Assembly (NCBI GenBank): GCA_029532415.1
Contig: JAQOTA010000050.1
Location: 5,518,001-5,582,000 of the forward strand
Direction: 5' to 3'
Source of the DNA: Marasmius tenuissimus
Lineage: Eukaryota; Basidiomycota; Agaricomycetes; Agaricales; Marasmiaceae
DNA: 64,000 nucleotides
The notes under the pieces were generated by a model. The model ran no database searches and had not been told where the DNA came from. It worked only from the letters and a program-made list of their open reading frames with translations. Made by a program: the position numbers and the translations under genes. Positions within the stretch are counted from its first letter, which is position 1; each line of letters starts with the position of its first letter. This document shows, one piece after another, positions 35,118 through 47,380 of this stretch.

Positions 35118-36157
35118 GGTGAAGGCACATTCAACGTGAGTCGTCGCCTTAGCCAATGGTAGAATCACTTTTGTGACGTGAATCTTCCAGCACCCTCCAT
35201 ACAATTCGCCAAGTCCTGAACTCCGTTCGGGAGTGCAAGCTCATAAGAGTCGAAATAGATACCCTCGGGCGTTGAATTCCTTGATATAAACGGCGGAGAA
35301 TGTAGGATATTCGAGTATGAGTGTCAGCCAGTCTGTACCTCTCGATACCTACCAGTCTCCGGTTGTATCAGAGGCTCAAGTACGTATAATAGCGGGTGAA
35401 TTGAAACCTGAGGCACAACCAACCTGAGTTGTCACCTTATCCACATTGCATCGTGTACTGACAGCCTTTCAACAAGCTTCGTTATACTAGCCTCCCGCCG
35501 ATCGTAGAAATTACTGGTATTCCCGGCGCTCGGGGTATTCATTCTCTCACTCACCGCTCGTTGAAGGCGCTTCATGGTTCCAAGAAGGTTGGTTATGTAT
35601 CGCATCTCTACGGTGACGAGAGAACAGCTCCTCGGGATGGAGATTTGCAGGCGGAAAGCCCGGTGGATTTCGATTGCTGTGGTTGATCTATAATACCACT
35701 GAATATACTGTCGGTCCACGAAGCTTCTCAGTGCCGTGTGTATGTACCAAAAGAACGACTACGGTTGAACGACCAGCGGGCGTCAAGTAAAAACCTGTAC
35801 GAGTATGGGGCGTTGTCAATAACTTTTATTGCCTACTATTACACCACATAATATCTACTCACCAGTGAGGAAGCTAAATGAAGCGATGATAGCCATTGAA
35901 ATATCTAAAACAAACGAGATCGACGGATGAATTGCTCCAGGGACGTCCCAATTTTCATATTTACCGCCTACAAGCACCCATAATCTTCAACCCCCGCGCC
36001 ACAAACATTCAGCTTCCTTACCCTCTTTCTCAGCTTGGAGACATATGCTTTGTATGGGATAGAGTTGTGTCTAGAGGTGGCACTCTTGGAATCTGAGAGG
36101 ATCTATCTCTGTTGGTAACTTGTCTCAAGACAATACCTTGGACTCCAGTGTTGTCCT
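35118..36157. other. Degenerate sequence
   Basis: It includes a relic with QSPVVSEAQVR (about 35347-35400), related to 33004-33100. A plus frame at 35896-36096 is unrecognised. No supported gene. Confidence 0.35.
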
Positions 36158-36173
36158 GTCAATGACATTGGGG

Positions 36174-36248
36174 TTCCGTCAACGTCAAAAGTATTGACGT
36201 GACTGTTAACACTATTGACGGAACGCTAGAAACTTGACGTTGACGGAA
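36174..36248. repeat. 15-bp perfect inverted repeat with GTCAA/TTGAC motifs
   Basis: TTCCGTCAACGTCAA at 36174-36188 is the exact reverse complement of TTGACGTTGACGGAA at 36234-36248. The 45-bp loop contains further TTGACG copies. Confidence 0.85.
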
Positions 36249-37998
36249 TGACGCTACACTGAGCGGGCCGTCGGCAAGGTAGCTCCCAGCGGACCGCAAG
36301 CATTTGCATCAAGTTTCACGACTGTGGGTCCTCATTCCACAACAAATCCACGGTCCTGAGATTGCTTCAGCCCTCTGTCAGTATTGATGATAGCTCAGCT
36401 GTCGAATCATACCGCTCCAATAGAGTATATTACTCTGTTTCGTGTACAAAATAGCTCGTAATTCCTGTGCTTACTATTTAACAATCCCAGTAATATCTGG
36501 TAAGAACCTATGCTATGATCATCCAGGTGTAGCCACCGGTGACCCCAGTGGATGGTATCTCTACAATCCCAATCCCAGCAAGAAGAGTTCACAGCGCGAG
36601 AAAGCCTCTAAACAATGTTTGTTTTTTTCGCTCGTTACAGCTCAGTCTTGGTCCCGCGCTGGCATATCCATTCAAGAACTCTTTGATTTCAGCATTGCAT
36701 ATTGGAGCAACTTGTATGCTGCTCGCAACGAGGACTCTCTGCAGGCCAAGATGGTGTTATACAAGCCATTGGAGGGTGAGAACGAAGGAGATGAGGAAGG
36801 TTTACTAGAGCTTGACGAAAAAAATGAAGAAATCTTGCTTGCAAACTGACGTGCTCAATGAGAATTGGCTCAGATATATTTTTAATATGTTGTATTTAAT
36901 GCCTATGAACGCTATCCAATCTATTTCACCGACGCCGGCAAGCGGCAGGGCCCGATACTGCCTGTTTCTCACCAGAACTCTTGATTGCAATCTACATTCT
37001 CACTGCTCAGTGTTATGGGTTCCCTAACACCCTACTTGTAGGCCAAAACAAGGATCTCGGATTATGTTGCTCAACCGAGGTCTGACCTGCTTGTACTCAG
37101 ACTATTTACATGAGTGCGGTACGGATAGCCAGTGGTGACCACAAGAGATAATCAATTTTTACTTAGTGGCCTCCCTCCTGGTCGTCACTCGGCCTTCGGC
37201 CAGCTCCTTCCAGGAGGGGGGAGGGGGAGTCCCTTCGACCTTGTACCCATCCAACATATAGCGGAATGGATCCCTTAGCAATGTCATGGGGATCTGGTAT
37301 TGATACCATACGGAAGCTGAACCAAGCCGGGCGACTCACAATCACATCCATAAGAATGTAAGTGGTGAGCTGTGCATGTGAAGCACAGAGGCCGATTAAA
37401 GCGAGCCCTTTCCAATGAATAGTTGAGACATTTGCAAGATAAAGGTTCTTACGAGACCTTCAAAACTGGAGGAGGATGAACAAGACCCTTGACAATGACA
37501 TTGATTAGGGGTCACTGCTCAATACATGTGATTGTGGGTAAAAAGTCACGAGATCAGATTGGATGCCCGCAGAAACGATTTTTTTTGCACTTTTGGTAAA
37601 ACCCAATACTTATCAGTATCGGGAACTTGCAAGTGTCGAGCTCAAAATCCAAATCGCTGCTGCGGTGGTTGCTGCAGACGTGTTGCGTGATGGTGGGAAC
37701 CGTCAACAGCGTCAAGTCACTGCCGGTGTCATGGTGTCAACACCCAAAATGGCAAAGTCACTGCCAGTTTGACAATGTCAATGACTGTTGATCCTGCGTA
37801 TCTGTGTTTGAATTTGGCAGTGACTGCCTTATGATCGAGTTTCCCTCTTTTGGTGACATGGGAAAATTCAGAATAGCTGTATAAGGAAGGTGATTGGGCT
37901 GCGAATTTTTTACTTCCGTCATATCTCTTTCTCTCCTCGACGACGACGGTCACCCTGTAAACTCTCCAGTCAATTCTTCATCCCCTTTCATCTCTTCA
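36249..37998. other. Non-coding spacer with scattered short repeats
   Basis: A 135-codon plus frame at 36442-36849 ends in an acidic tail but has no recognisable domain. A GC-rich stem (CCTCCCTCCTGG ... CCAGGAGGGGGG) lies at about 37163-37222. Near 37,690-37,830 several (A)GTCACTGCC / GGCAGTGACT units repeat in both orientations. A TATA-like TGTATAAGG near 37878 could serve the gene starting at 37999. Confidence 0.4.
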
Positions 37999-39429
37999 AT
38001 GTCCGTGCCTCATCTCACTCAGCCTACCAATACAGTCAAGAAACGAGGAAGAGGGAAGTCAGTAAAGTGGAATGGGTGTGTTCAGTGCGAATAGTGGCAG
38101 TCAGCATGTCCATTCGCGGTCGGAATCAGCTGCAGTCGGTTTCTCTGTTAATGATATGAGTGTCGATATGAGTCAGAGCCAGGAAATTGGGTCGTCTTTG
38201 GGGTTTATCAACTACGGGAACCCAGAGGCAGATAGCAGAGAACGTGCAAATGGGTCTATCCAAGGTATGTTATAATTTTCTTGTATGATATTTATTGAAA
38301 CTCATGTCCTTAGACTGGGTATACTCGCAATACATGGACTCTAATGCGCAAGAATCAGGATCTGCCGTGGTGACAACTCAAGAGACAAGTCTTCCATTTC
38401 CATTCCAACCCATGTTCTACCCAATTTCCCTTGACGTTCCAATGTCATATAGTCCATCCTTTAATACACCTGATTTCTTGCACCATCAACGTTCATATAC
38501 CATGGATAGCACCTCAACTCTCATTGACAGTCCCCTGAATACACGTGCTCTCTCACCTTTGATTGACACAAAGGAGAACATCTCCCCGCTGCGAAACTTT
38601 CATGATGAATTTGCCGAGTCATTTGAGGGGGTTCCCGAGCATCGCAGACAGGGAAAGACAAGTCTTGATGATCAGGCTCTCGATGTTCTACATTACATGA
38701 AGAGGAAGTTTCCCCACCTTACGCTACCCCGGCTTCTTACTCGCGTCTTTTCCTCGGAAGATGATACACTCGTGCGATACTGGGGTCGCTTCTGCAATGT
38801 TGAAGATTTTGTACTTCAGTTTCTCGAGGGAGTTCATTCGCATGGCAAGGGCTCGGTTGCTATGGAGAGCTTTCTGTCCTGAAATGTGTTGCGAATTGTC
38901 AAGGAAAGAGTAGATGCAGAGCTTCAGGATGCTCAGCCCATAGTGCAAGAGGCATCAAAATCTGTCAATATCAACTTCCTGCGGACTTGGAGTCCCTCAG
39001 CTCTTGTTAAGCAGCTCAATTTACCGCTCACCAAGTCTCTCATTGCTACCATGACCACTGGATGTTCAACAAAGACTAATAAAATGAAGGATAACGAAGT
39101 GGTAGGCAATCTTGATTTAGAGTTTGCCATGTATACGTGTACTGATATACCTTGCATCAGCAACGTGCCAAGGTTCTCCTCCAGCTTATGCACTGTCGTT
39201 CCAATCTCTCGAACTATCTTCAGATCGGAATTGGGCTTGGAACCTGGTCTACGGGTGTTTCGCAGCAAACAACACAGTTGCTTAGTCACTTTGGATTATC
39301 GACTTCAGTAAGTGATATCAAAAAGTCTATCAATACACTTGGGACTTTGAGTATTGAAGAGCTACGAAAGTCAGACTTTCCCAAATTTGGAGCCTACAAC
39401 AACACAAACCTCACACTCAGCACATCATA
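37999..39429 (+). pseudogene. DUF6589-like gene, 5' part, truncated by Copia sequence
   Basis: It starts at about ATG 37999 (MSVPHLTQPTNTVKKRGRGK). A good intron lies at 38265-38312 (GTATGT...CCTTAG). The next exon holds Ser/Pro-rich sequence, then LDVLHYMKRKFPHLTLPRLL and DDTLVRYWGRFCNVEDFVL, which match the helical N-terminal part of DUF6589 proteins of Agaricomycetes as I know them. TGA at 38880-38882 interrupts the frame. Reading resumes with LRIVKERVDAELQDAQPIVQ, and after an intron with AKVLLQLMHCRSNLSNYL. At about 39430 coding sequence stops abruptly at minus-strand Copia gag sequence, so the main DUF6589 core is missing. Dead gene. Confidence 0.6.
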
Positions 39430-40974
39430 GTTGGAGTCCTCATAGAAAGAATCATAGAGGTCATAAACCTTCTCAACGCTCTTAGCACGCTTTGCAGGTG
39501 GAGCAGGGGAGAAGGGATCATCAATACGATGCTTAAGGGAGGAAGAGGAAGCAGCAGCATATCCCTGTTCCATAGGTTCAAGGACGTGGGCATACTTGGG
39601 AACACCAAGACAATCGGCAAGACTGCGAGCAGCCTGAGCATTCTCAAAAACAGTACCACCAGAGGTAGCACTGGAGAAACGCTGCATGTGGAGTGGATCC
39701 CGGGATCGGTCCGTGGGATGTACAACAGATGGAGTATCAGGAACAATGGGGGTTGAGGAGATGGACAAATGAGTGAGGGACGCGATATGAGAATGACCCT
39801 TGTGAGAGGAGTCACCCTTGTTGTCCTGAGAATCACCCTTCTTCTTCCTGCCACGTCGGTTGTTCTTCTTCTTCTGGTTGTTGTTGTTAGTAGACTGGTT
39901 GTTATTGTTAGACAACGACGAAGGAGGATTGGACTGTTGGTTAAACTTTGGGTTCTTGTCCTTCTTCTTGACAGAAGAAATGCGCGACGTGAGAGGAGCA
40001 GGTTTCCAAGCTTCGTAGTGGTTAATGACGGCATCACAAGCCACTTCGAAAGTAAGATCAGCTGGCGAGTTACCATTGGTAGCAAATTCGTGAGCATTCG
40101 ACCAGCCCTGTGGTGGAACGGAGAGGAGGAGCATGGCTTTGATAAGATCAGGAAGACCGAAATCGGCTTTGTGGAGCTGTCCAAAGAGGAGTTCGAGTCG
40201 AGCTATTTCTGGAATGGGGTTTCCACCAGACAGATGGAATTCCATAATGGACTTGAAGTCTGCCCAAACAGAGACGGAAGTCTGCTGGCCATAACGAGCC
40301 TTAATCTTCTCCCAAGCGTTCCAAGCCATATCATCATCCTTGATAACACTCTGCACAGCAATGGTGGTGGTGGCACGTAGTGCACCCATGGCCTTGAATT
40401 CATACTTCTTCCAATGTCAATGGTCCTTCTCGTGCCTGAGAAGATCCTTCTCATACCTTTCCAAATCCTTAGCATACTGCTCAAGATCAGTAGCGTACTG
40501 CTGCATCTGCACGTCAGTAGGAGAGACTGTCTCCATACGTGTAGTCACTTCAGTAGTAGTTGTAGCAGCAATAGTGACAGTGCGAGTAGTTGCTTTAGGT
40601 TTAGTAGGTTCTTTCAGTTTCTTGGGTGCATCAGGTTCAGGATCGTCGTTGGTGTAGTGGTCGTAGAACTCGTTGATCATGGCATAGGTACCAAGACCCT
40701 TGGACCACCTGCGCCAGTTGACACCACTGAAGACCTCAACGGTGGGGATCAGGGTAGACATAACAGGAGCCATAGCAATCTGGAGTAATAAAACAACAAT
40801 CAGCATATGTTCATCATCATAGGCAATGATAAAAGAGATCACTGCATGGTCAACGGCGATAGCCATCGATTGTTGTTGAGGACACAGTCCACCATTGTCA
40901 AACATCAATGAAGATGTCAACTTCACAGGTTCAGAACCGGTGTTAATGGTCTGCCCATCACGACAGGGATTAAG
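39430..40974 (-). mobile_element. Copia gag fragment (second Copia copy)
   Basis: A minus-strand gag-like reading begins about 40773 (MAPVMSTLIPTVEVFSGVNW), passes a TGA at 40417-40419 and continues as MGALRATTTIAVQSVIKDDD with WNAWEKIKARYGQQTS, the helical gag of Ty1/Copia elements (UBN2-type). A basic Asn/Lys-rich stretch follows, then an Asp/Ser tail that stops at the junction with the DUF6589-like gene at about 39430. No protease, integrase or polymerase follows. The left LTR of the neighbouring full Copia adjoins it at 40975. Confidence 0.7.
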
Positions 40975-41295
40975 TGATGAGCCAGCATGACGCCTAGCCC
41001 AGAGGACTACAACATGGCTACACTACTACTTACCAGAGAGGAGTTTAGAGAGGTAGAGGCGAGACATAGAAGCTCAAGCACACTGTAGATTCAAGTAGAG
41101 AACTACGAGCTTATATACATGTAAATACAATAGAGTTACCATATAAGGATGACAATAGAAATTGTACATATGAGCATAGTGAACAATGAAGTATAGAACA
41201 ATAGCGAATGCATTGTCCTGCATAATACAATGGCGGGAAGTATGAACCGGGACTTTGGATATACCAGGATCTAATTATAGTCCATGGATTCAACA
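40975..41295 (-). repeat. Copia 3' LTR
   Basis: 321 bp. On the plus strand it runs TGATGAGCC...ATTCAACA. The polypurine tract on its right shows it is the 3' LTR of the minus-strand element. Confidence 0.9.
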
Positions 41296-41337
41296 CACCC
41301 CCTCGCTAAGTGCAGCTGAAGAGCGCATCTGAGCGAA

Positions 41338-43512
41338 TCAAGTGGATGAATAGAATTCAAGTCCAAGGTGATCTCTGAACCGTAAGAACTTCTCATGTCG
41401 GAGATTCTTTGTAAACATGTCTGCAGGATTATAGACTCCTTCGATAAAGAACAACTCGACTTTACCATCTTCAACACACAATCGAATATAGTGATATCGA
41501 ATATCAATGTGCTTGGTTCGGCGTTCTTGAACCGGATTAGATGCAATGAAGATCGAGCCTTGATTGTCACCGCAGATTGGAATAGGACCTAAGTCAATTC
41601 CAAGTTCAGAGAGTAACGATCTTATCCAGGAAGCTTGACAACTGCAATCCGACAGTGCCATATACTCAGCTTCAGTGGAAGAAAGTGCTACAGTCTTCTG
41701 GGTGTGTGATTGCCACAAGAAGATGCTGCCTGCTAACTTGAAGAAGTAGCCAGTAATTGAACAGCGTTTGATAGGATCGGCAGTCCAATCCGAGTTTGTG
41801 AATGCAAGAAGACCTCCATCAGAGTCACCATCGTAGACAAGTGAATAATCGGATGTGCCAGCTAGATAGCGGCAGATATACAGAGCTTTATTGAGGTGTT
41901 CCTTTGTTGGATTAGAAGAGAACTGGCAAAGCCTCGTAACTGCATAGGCAATATCAGGACGTGTGCCCAGCATAATGTACAGAAGCGACCTAATCACAGA
42001 CTGGAATCTGGAGCGAATGGCAGGATTGACTGGACCATTGTTGGGAGTTGGCACATAGCCAGCAGGTAAGGGCGTAGGAGCACCTTTTGCATTCTGCATC
42101 CCGAAATGTTCAAGGACTTTCTTCAGATAATCCTTCTGGTCAATCATGATCTTATTGCCTTCGCGACGAATGCTCATGCAGAGAAACTCGCTACCATCGC
42201 CCATATCGCGGCATTCCCATCGAGCCATGAACTCGGCTTTCTTCTTATCAACAAAAGCTTTGCTAGGACCCATGAAGAGTGCATCGTCAATGTATATGAT
42301 TGCATACACAACTTCACCGCTCTTCGGATCTTTGCAGATGAAGAGTCCAGCATCAGAAGTCAGGCGTTTGAAGCCCAGTACTTCCATGGACGAGCTGAGG
42401 GTTCGCCACCACTCAAGGGCAGCTTGCTTTAGTCCATATAATGCTTGACACAGGCGTAGTACCTTGCGTTCTTGGCCCTTGACTTTGAAGCCTTCAGGTT
42501 GTTCCATGTAAATCTCCTCAACAAGATCGCCATAAAGGAAGGCGTTCTTTACATCAACAGAAGTGATGTACCAGTTTTTGAGAGCTGCGAGAGCAAGCAT
42601 CATACAAACTGTCTCATAACAAAGAACTGGTGAGAAAATCTCATCAAAGTCGACACCTTCGACCTGAGAGAAACCCTTGGCAACAAGTCTCACTTTCTTG
42701 CGACCATTCGACTTAACGTCGAAGACCCATCTATTTCTGATGGCTTTGCGACCTTTAGGCAAGTCACAGAGTTCGAAGACCTTGCGCTTACGAAGTGCCT
42801 CAAGTTCTTCGTAGCAAGCATTCTTCCATTCCTTCTGTTGCTCAACAGGCAACTTTAGAATATCACGGAGTGTCCACTCTCTGATGTTAGAGAAATCAGG
42901 AGTATCGGACATTGGAAGCGAATCATGAACTGGAACGGCATTGTTCAGCAGGTAAATCACGAATCCTACTCCCCCTTCTTGGGTCAGTCTTTTGACTACG
43001 CTTTCTTCCTCATGCAACTCAGTGCTTCCACTGGGTTCTGGAGAAGGCGGAGGCGGAAGTGGACCAGGAATCCCCTTTTTACCACCTTTGCCTTTCCTAG
43101 ATTGCAAAGAGCTAGGACAATCAACTGGATGCGAAGGTTCTTTGTCTCCAGTGACGTTTCTCCAAGTATTCTTATTCTCTAAGTCGCGAATAATGTCTGA
43201 GGGTTTATTTGAGTTCCGCTTTTCCCCAAATATATTACCAGGTTGCGTTGTACCCTTCCGCTGCCTTGAAGACTGGTGTGGACCATCCGCTGCTGGTGCA
43301 GGCAGAGAAACGGTGGGCTCGCCTGGAGGTGTCGGAGGACCAGATTGAGGGAGTGGCACATCCCCTGGCGCAGGGCCACCTGCAGGTTTGTCAACCTGAG
43401 GTTCTGATCTCTTAGAAGGTTCAGAGCGACGTCTGAGATCTGGTAATGGAGCATCAAAACTGTCATCATCAGAGTCTTCATCTTCCGAAGGAATGTTGGG
43501 ATTTTCACCCAA
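41338..43512 (-). pseudogene. Copia reverse transcriptase and RNase H region
   Basis: A 724-codon open frame. A Pro/Ser-rich linker leads to the RT: WVFDVKSNGRKKVRLVAKGF, VDFDEIFSPVLCYETV, ITSVDVKNAFLYGDLVEEIY and the catalytic YIDDALF motif. RNase H follows with TNSDWTADPIKR and ALSSTEAEYMALSD, then the C-terminal KHIDIRYHYIR and the closing VYNPADMFTKNL. The reading frame of this part is intact, but it depends on upstream gag and integrase that are broken, so it cannot be made as part of a normal polyprotein. Confidence 0.9.
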
Positions 43513-43773
43513 AGTAAATGGTTCACTACCGACAGGTGTGAAGCCACGAGTTTTGGCATCAGGACACTTATTATACAGCGTTTCATCGAACAGTGCAGTG
43601 CTACCTTTGAATACAGAATTATTGCTTCACATGAACAGGAAGCCTTTCATCCCGTCTTGGTAGCCGATAAAGGTCATCAACTCACTGCCAGGGGTGAGCT
43701 TATTTTTCCTACGATCTTCAGGAATGAAGATGTAGGCTGCACAACCCATAACTTGAAGATGTGAAACATCAGG
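43513..43773 (-). pseudogene. Copia integrase-RT linker fragment
   Basis: It continues the integrase reading beyond the solo LTR: DVSHLQVMGCAAYIFIPEDR, LTPGSELMTFIGYQDGMKGF, the usual Copia integrase C-terminal segment. A TGA at 43627-43629 (FM*SNN) interrupts it before the linker to the RT. Confidence 0.8.
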
Positions 43774-43778
43774 TGCTT
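43774..43778 (+). repeat. Target-site duplication of solo LTR (TGCTT)
   Basis: TGCTT immediately left of the solo LTR, repeated at 44167-44171. Confidence 0.88.
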
Positions 43779-44166
43779 TGTCAGCAATCACCAGATCTGA
43801 CCTGGTGACGCGTCGCACTAAGCTTTCAGACAAGAGGGAACGAGGCAAAGATGAGAGAACTCTATACTGGTGAGGAATAAACCAGCTCAACACTGGGGAA
43901 TACATGCAGAGTATCTACTTCTTATATACTACTGAGAGGACTACGGCGTGTGTCTACGGTGAGGTATGACATCAAGGTATGACATTGTGAAACAGTATCT
44001 GAAACAGGACCAACATGTGTCTACAGCGTGTGGGTCCCTTCATGTATCTACCATGTGTCTATATGATAAGATACGAGTCATGTGAGGGATAAGGTATAGA
44101 TAAGATGGAAAATGATAAGATAAGGAGAAAAGATAAGATAGGAGGGAATGAGGGAATTTCATGACA
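43779..44166 (-). mobile_element. Solo LTR (Gypsy-like) inserted in the Copia integrase region
   Basis: 388 bp, read on the minus strand as TGTCATGAAATTCC ... TTGCTGACA, with a TATATAAG promoter box (plus strand about 43917-43926). It is flanked by a perfect 5-bp duplication (AAGCA on the minus strand). It splits the Copia coding frame exactly between GEA and PDVSHLQVMGC; excising it with one duplication copy restores the frame. The TGTCATGAA start is shared with the Gypsy LTRs at 51.6 and 57.6 kb, but the rest differs, so it is from a related but distinct family. Confidence 0.88.
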
Positions 44167-45717
44167 TGCTTCGCCGTAAAGCATTTCGAACAGAGTTTGC
44201 CAGCTCAAACAGTGCACAGGAGTGTGATTGTAGAGGTGGACGGCGTGCACATGGCAGAATTCCCACCAGGACTGAGGCATGCAAGCTTCAAAGCGAAGAG
44301 CTTCAGACTTCTCATGAATAGTCCTGTTAAATCGTTCAGCATGACCATTTTGTTGTGGTGTATACGGTATGCTTTGATCCCTTTGGATCCCATACTCTTT
44401 CAGTACTGCATCGAACTTATCTCCTTTGTATTCTCCCCCTTCATCGGACATCCAGGTCTTGACTACAGCATTGAATTGCGTCTTGACCATAGTAAGGAAG
44501 TCCCTCAAAGCAGGTACTGCTTTGTCTTTTGTCTTGAGCTTGGAGGTCCTAACGTAGGACGTGCAGTCATCAAGAAAAGAGATGTAGTACTTGTACCAGT
44601 GATATGATTCAGCCGGGTACGACTTCAAATCCGAATGTATGCGTTCAAACAGTTTAGAAGCTCTAGTAGTAGAGTTGGGGAACGATTTCTCATGCATCTT
44701 GCCTTCAGCACAACCATGACACAGAGGTGTCTTCTTAGTAGGCATCTTTAGGTCAAGTGGGAAACCTTGCGTATGTTTCCGAGCTTTATTCAGGGCTTTA
44801 TCTGATGGATGCCCAAAGCGTCTGTGCTCAATATCGTAGTCAATGTTGTAAACGACCGACTTGGCCAATAAAACCTCAGCAGATGCTTTCCGTGAGTGTA
44901 CCCAATAAATGGTTTGACCAGGCATATGAGAGTAGGAAACAAGCAACTGTTGTTGCTGTGATGAGTAGAAGGCTAACTTCTTCGCGTTTCCACAAATTGA
45001 TAGACCATCTTGAAGGAACTCTCCCATGGATAGCAAGCGTATATCCAATTGCGGTATGTAATAGACAGGATAGAGACGCGAAACACGCTCAGTAAGTTTC
45101 CCATCATGTCCTTCAACGTTATGCTTAATGAAGACTGTGCCTTTACCCTTGATCTGTATAGGGTTGCCCTTATTTGCAGTATTTACGATAGGACCATCAA
45201 GCGATTCATATTCAGCAAAATCATTCAAGTCATTCGTGAAATGAGAGGAGGCACCAGAATCAAGGAGCCAACCCTGTGCGTTGTTCACACTTTTCTTTCC
45301 CTTACATTGAGTACACCCCACGAAGTGGGAACTGATTGCATGACAATATGTTACAAGTGATTCCAGATCACTACTACTACTGCGCAAACTACTGATACCA
45401 ACTAATTGAGAGCAGCGCTGTAGGTTTGCATCAGTTAGGGAAAGCAGGTCAAGATATGGAACTTGCCTGTCGTCGTGAAACAATCCAAGAGAGACGTCAT
45501 CCGGGACGTCCTCTACTCCTGCAGCTTCGGCAATGTCGTTGTCAACATCATTACCAAATAGAGAAGTCATATCGTCCATACCATCGTCAGATCCCCAGTC
45601 CATTTCTACATCTTCATCAGGATCAGTGCTGCGAGCACATTTAGAAGAAGTAGAAGAAGGATATCCGGCTCCTTCATCTTCCGAATTGTCCTCCAGAACT
45701 CGCTTGGACGAGGACAC
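44167..45717 (-). pseudogene. Copia protease and integrase region
   Basis: A minus-strand frame from 45717. It has an aspartic protease with WLLDSGASSHFTNDLNDF, a GAG-pre-integrase zinc region (HRRFGHPSDKALNKA ... CHGCAEGKMHEKSF), and the integrase core with RIHSDLKSYPAESYHW (first Asp), WMSDEGGEYKGDKF (second Asp) and TPQQNGHAERFNRTIHEKSE (Glu). It breaks at the solo LTR near MLYGEA. TGA codons at 45733-45735 and 45949-45951 separate it from gag. Confidence 0.88.
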
Positions 45718-45735
45718 ACGAGGCTGCGTGATTCA

Positions 45736-47080
45736 GTCCTGAAGCGAACAGTTGGCGGCGAACGTGACGATCTGTTTAAACGGTTTGAGATGCCACGCCG
45801 TTCTAGGGACACCAAGTCTGTCAGCAAGTGAACGTGCTTCACGTACATCATCAAATACTGACTCGGATGGCTTGAAGCCGGTGGAGGACTGCATGGCAGC
45901 CGGATTCTTCTTGACAGCGGGAGCAACGGTGCTGTTATAAGACTTGTCTCAGTGACCAGTGAAGTGCACTGGGGGCGGAGATACTTTAGCTCGGCTAGGA
46001 GGGGCACTGGTGATCTCGGCACGCAAGGAGTTGTTGACTGCGTTCAATGCAATACGTTCCCTGCAGTCAGTGATTGAGGAGTAAGGACGGACAGGAGGAG
46101 GGGAAGCGACGACGGATGCGTAAGATGCAAGATGGGAGTGACCATGAGACCGATTGTTACTGCTGTTACCGCTGGCGTTGACGGGACCCTGGTGCTGGTT
46201 GATACTACCGCAAGTACCACGCTGCTGCTGCTTCTTCTTCTTACCTTTGTTCTGGTTCGAAGAGGAGTGTTGCTGCTGCTGCTGTGGTGGGCGAGTGTTT
46301 GTCTGCTGCTGATACCCATGCTGCTGATGTTACTGCTGCGGGCGTTGCTGCTGACCGAACAATGGTTCACAATTACCAGCACGCCTCACCGCAGAGAGGC
46401 AGTTGGCAAGCTGCGGGTTCTGGCGTTCGTACTCGACCATGATTGCATCATGGACCTTTGAAACGGTAATGCAGTTTCCATCCTCGGGATCCTTGACGTA
46501 GTCATGAAGGGATTTGGATGAGGCAGCATCCCCATTCGGGAGGAATAGCGGCAATGAGCAAGAGGGATTTGATCAACTTGGGGAGAACCACTCCTACCTT
46601 GGAGAGTCGTTTGATGTAAGACTTGAACTTGGCGATGCCGGCTTGGGGATGAGAGGTGGTAAGTCTGAAAGAGACGAGTTTAACGAAGTCGCCATAGATG
46701 GCAGACAAAGTAGGCTCGCTGTAGGTGAGGTTCAGCTGTTCCCAAGCTTTTTTGGCGTTCATGTCCTTGATAGGATCGAAGACCTCCTTGGTGGTGGTGA
46801 TCTGGATGATTCCCATGAGCTGGAGATCTTCCTTGTCCCAAGCAAGACTTTCCTTGTCCCAGGCAGCGTGCTCCTCAGGTGGGACGGTGGCGCGGGTAAC
46901 AGGAATAACCCCTGCGGCACTAGTCACAGTGCCAAGGGGCATGGAGGGACGTGGTTCTTGGCCAGTGAGATGACCGTAAAGACCTTGGGTCTTGCACACA
47001 GCTTCCATCTCGCTGTAGTAGGTCTGTTTGAAGTTGGTGCCGTCAAAGCGACCAGAGAAGTATTTCTTAACGTCAAACAT
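45736..47080 (-). pseudogene. Copia gag, broken
   Basis: It starts MFDVKKYFSGRFDGTNFKQT at 47080. Helical gag blocks include AAWDKESLAWDKEDLQLMG, KAWEQLNLTYSEPTLSAIYG and KFKSYIKRLSKVGVVLPKLI. A +1 frameshift near 46530 moves the frame to the ASSKSLHDYVKDPEDGN segment. Then come a glutamine-rich tract encoded by CAG/CTG repeats (about 46205-46345), a Ser/His-rich region and a segment before the TGAs at 45949 and 45733. No CCHC knuckle was found. Confidence 0.8.
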
Positions 47081-47380
47081 GGTGGTAAGAGGTTGAGAGG
47101 TTTGGTGTTGGATCTAGAAAAGAAAGCATTAGCATGCATCTAATCAACACAGGGAGCAGCCATAAAGGGCGCTAGTCTCAACGAGGAGCATTGGATCCTT
47201 GAGATCTGATGTCGTTGAAGGACGTACATCAATGCCATAGATTGAGCACTCAATTAAGAGGTCGATGGCAACATGCAGGTCTAGCCTAGCTAGCCGATGG
47301 CAGCGGCCTAGGGGCGCTTGTCGCTAACAGCAGCCTAGGGGCGCTCATTATTGTAGTCGGGCTAACCGGGGCCCAAAACC

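Noticed and set aside
46132..47143. Long plus-strand frames opposite Copia gag
   Set aside because: They arise from CAG/CTG repeats and antisense of the gag exon; no domain.
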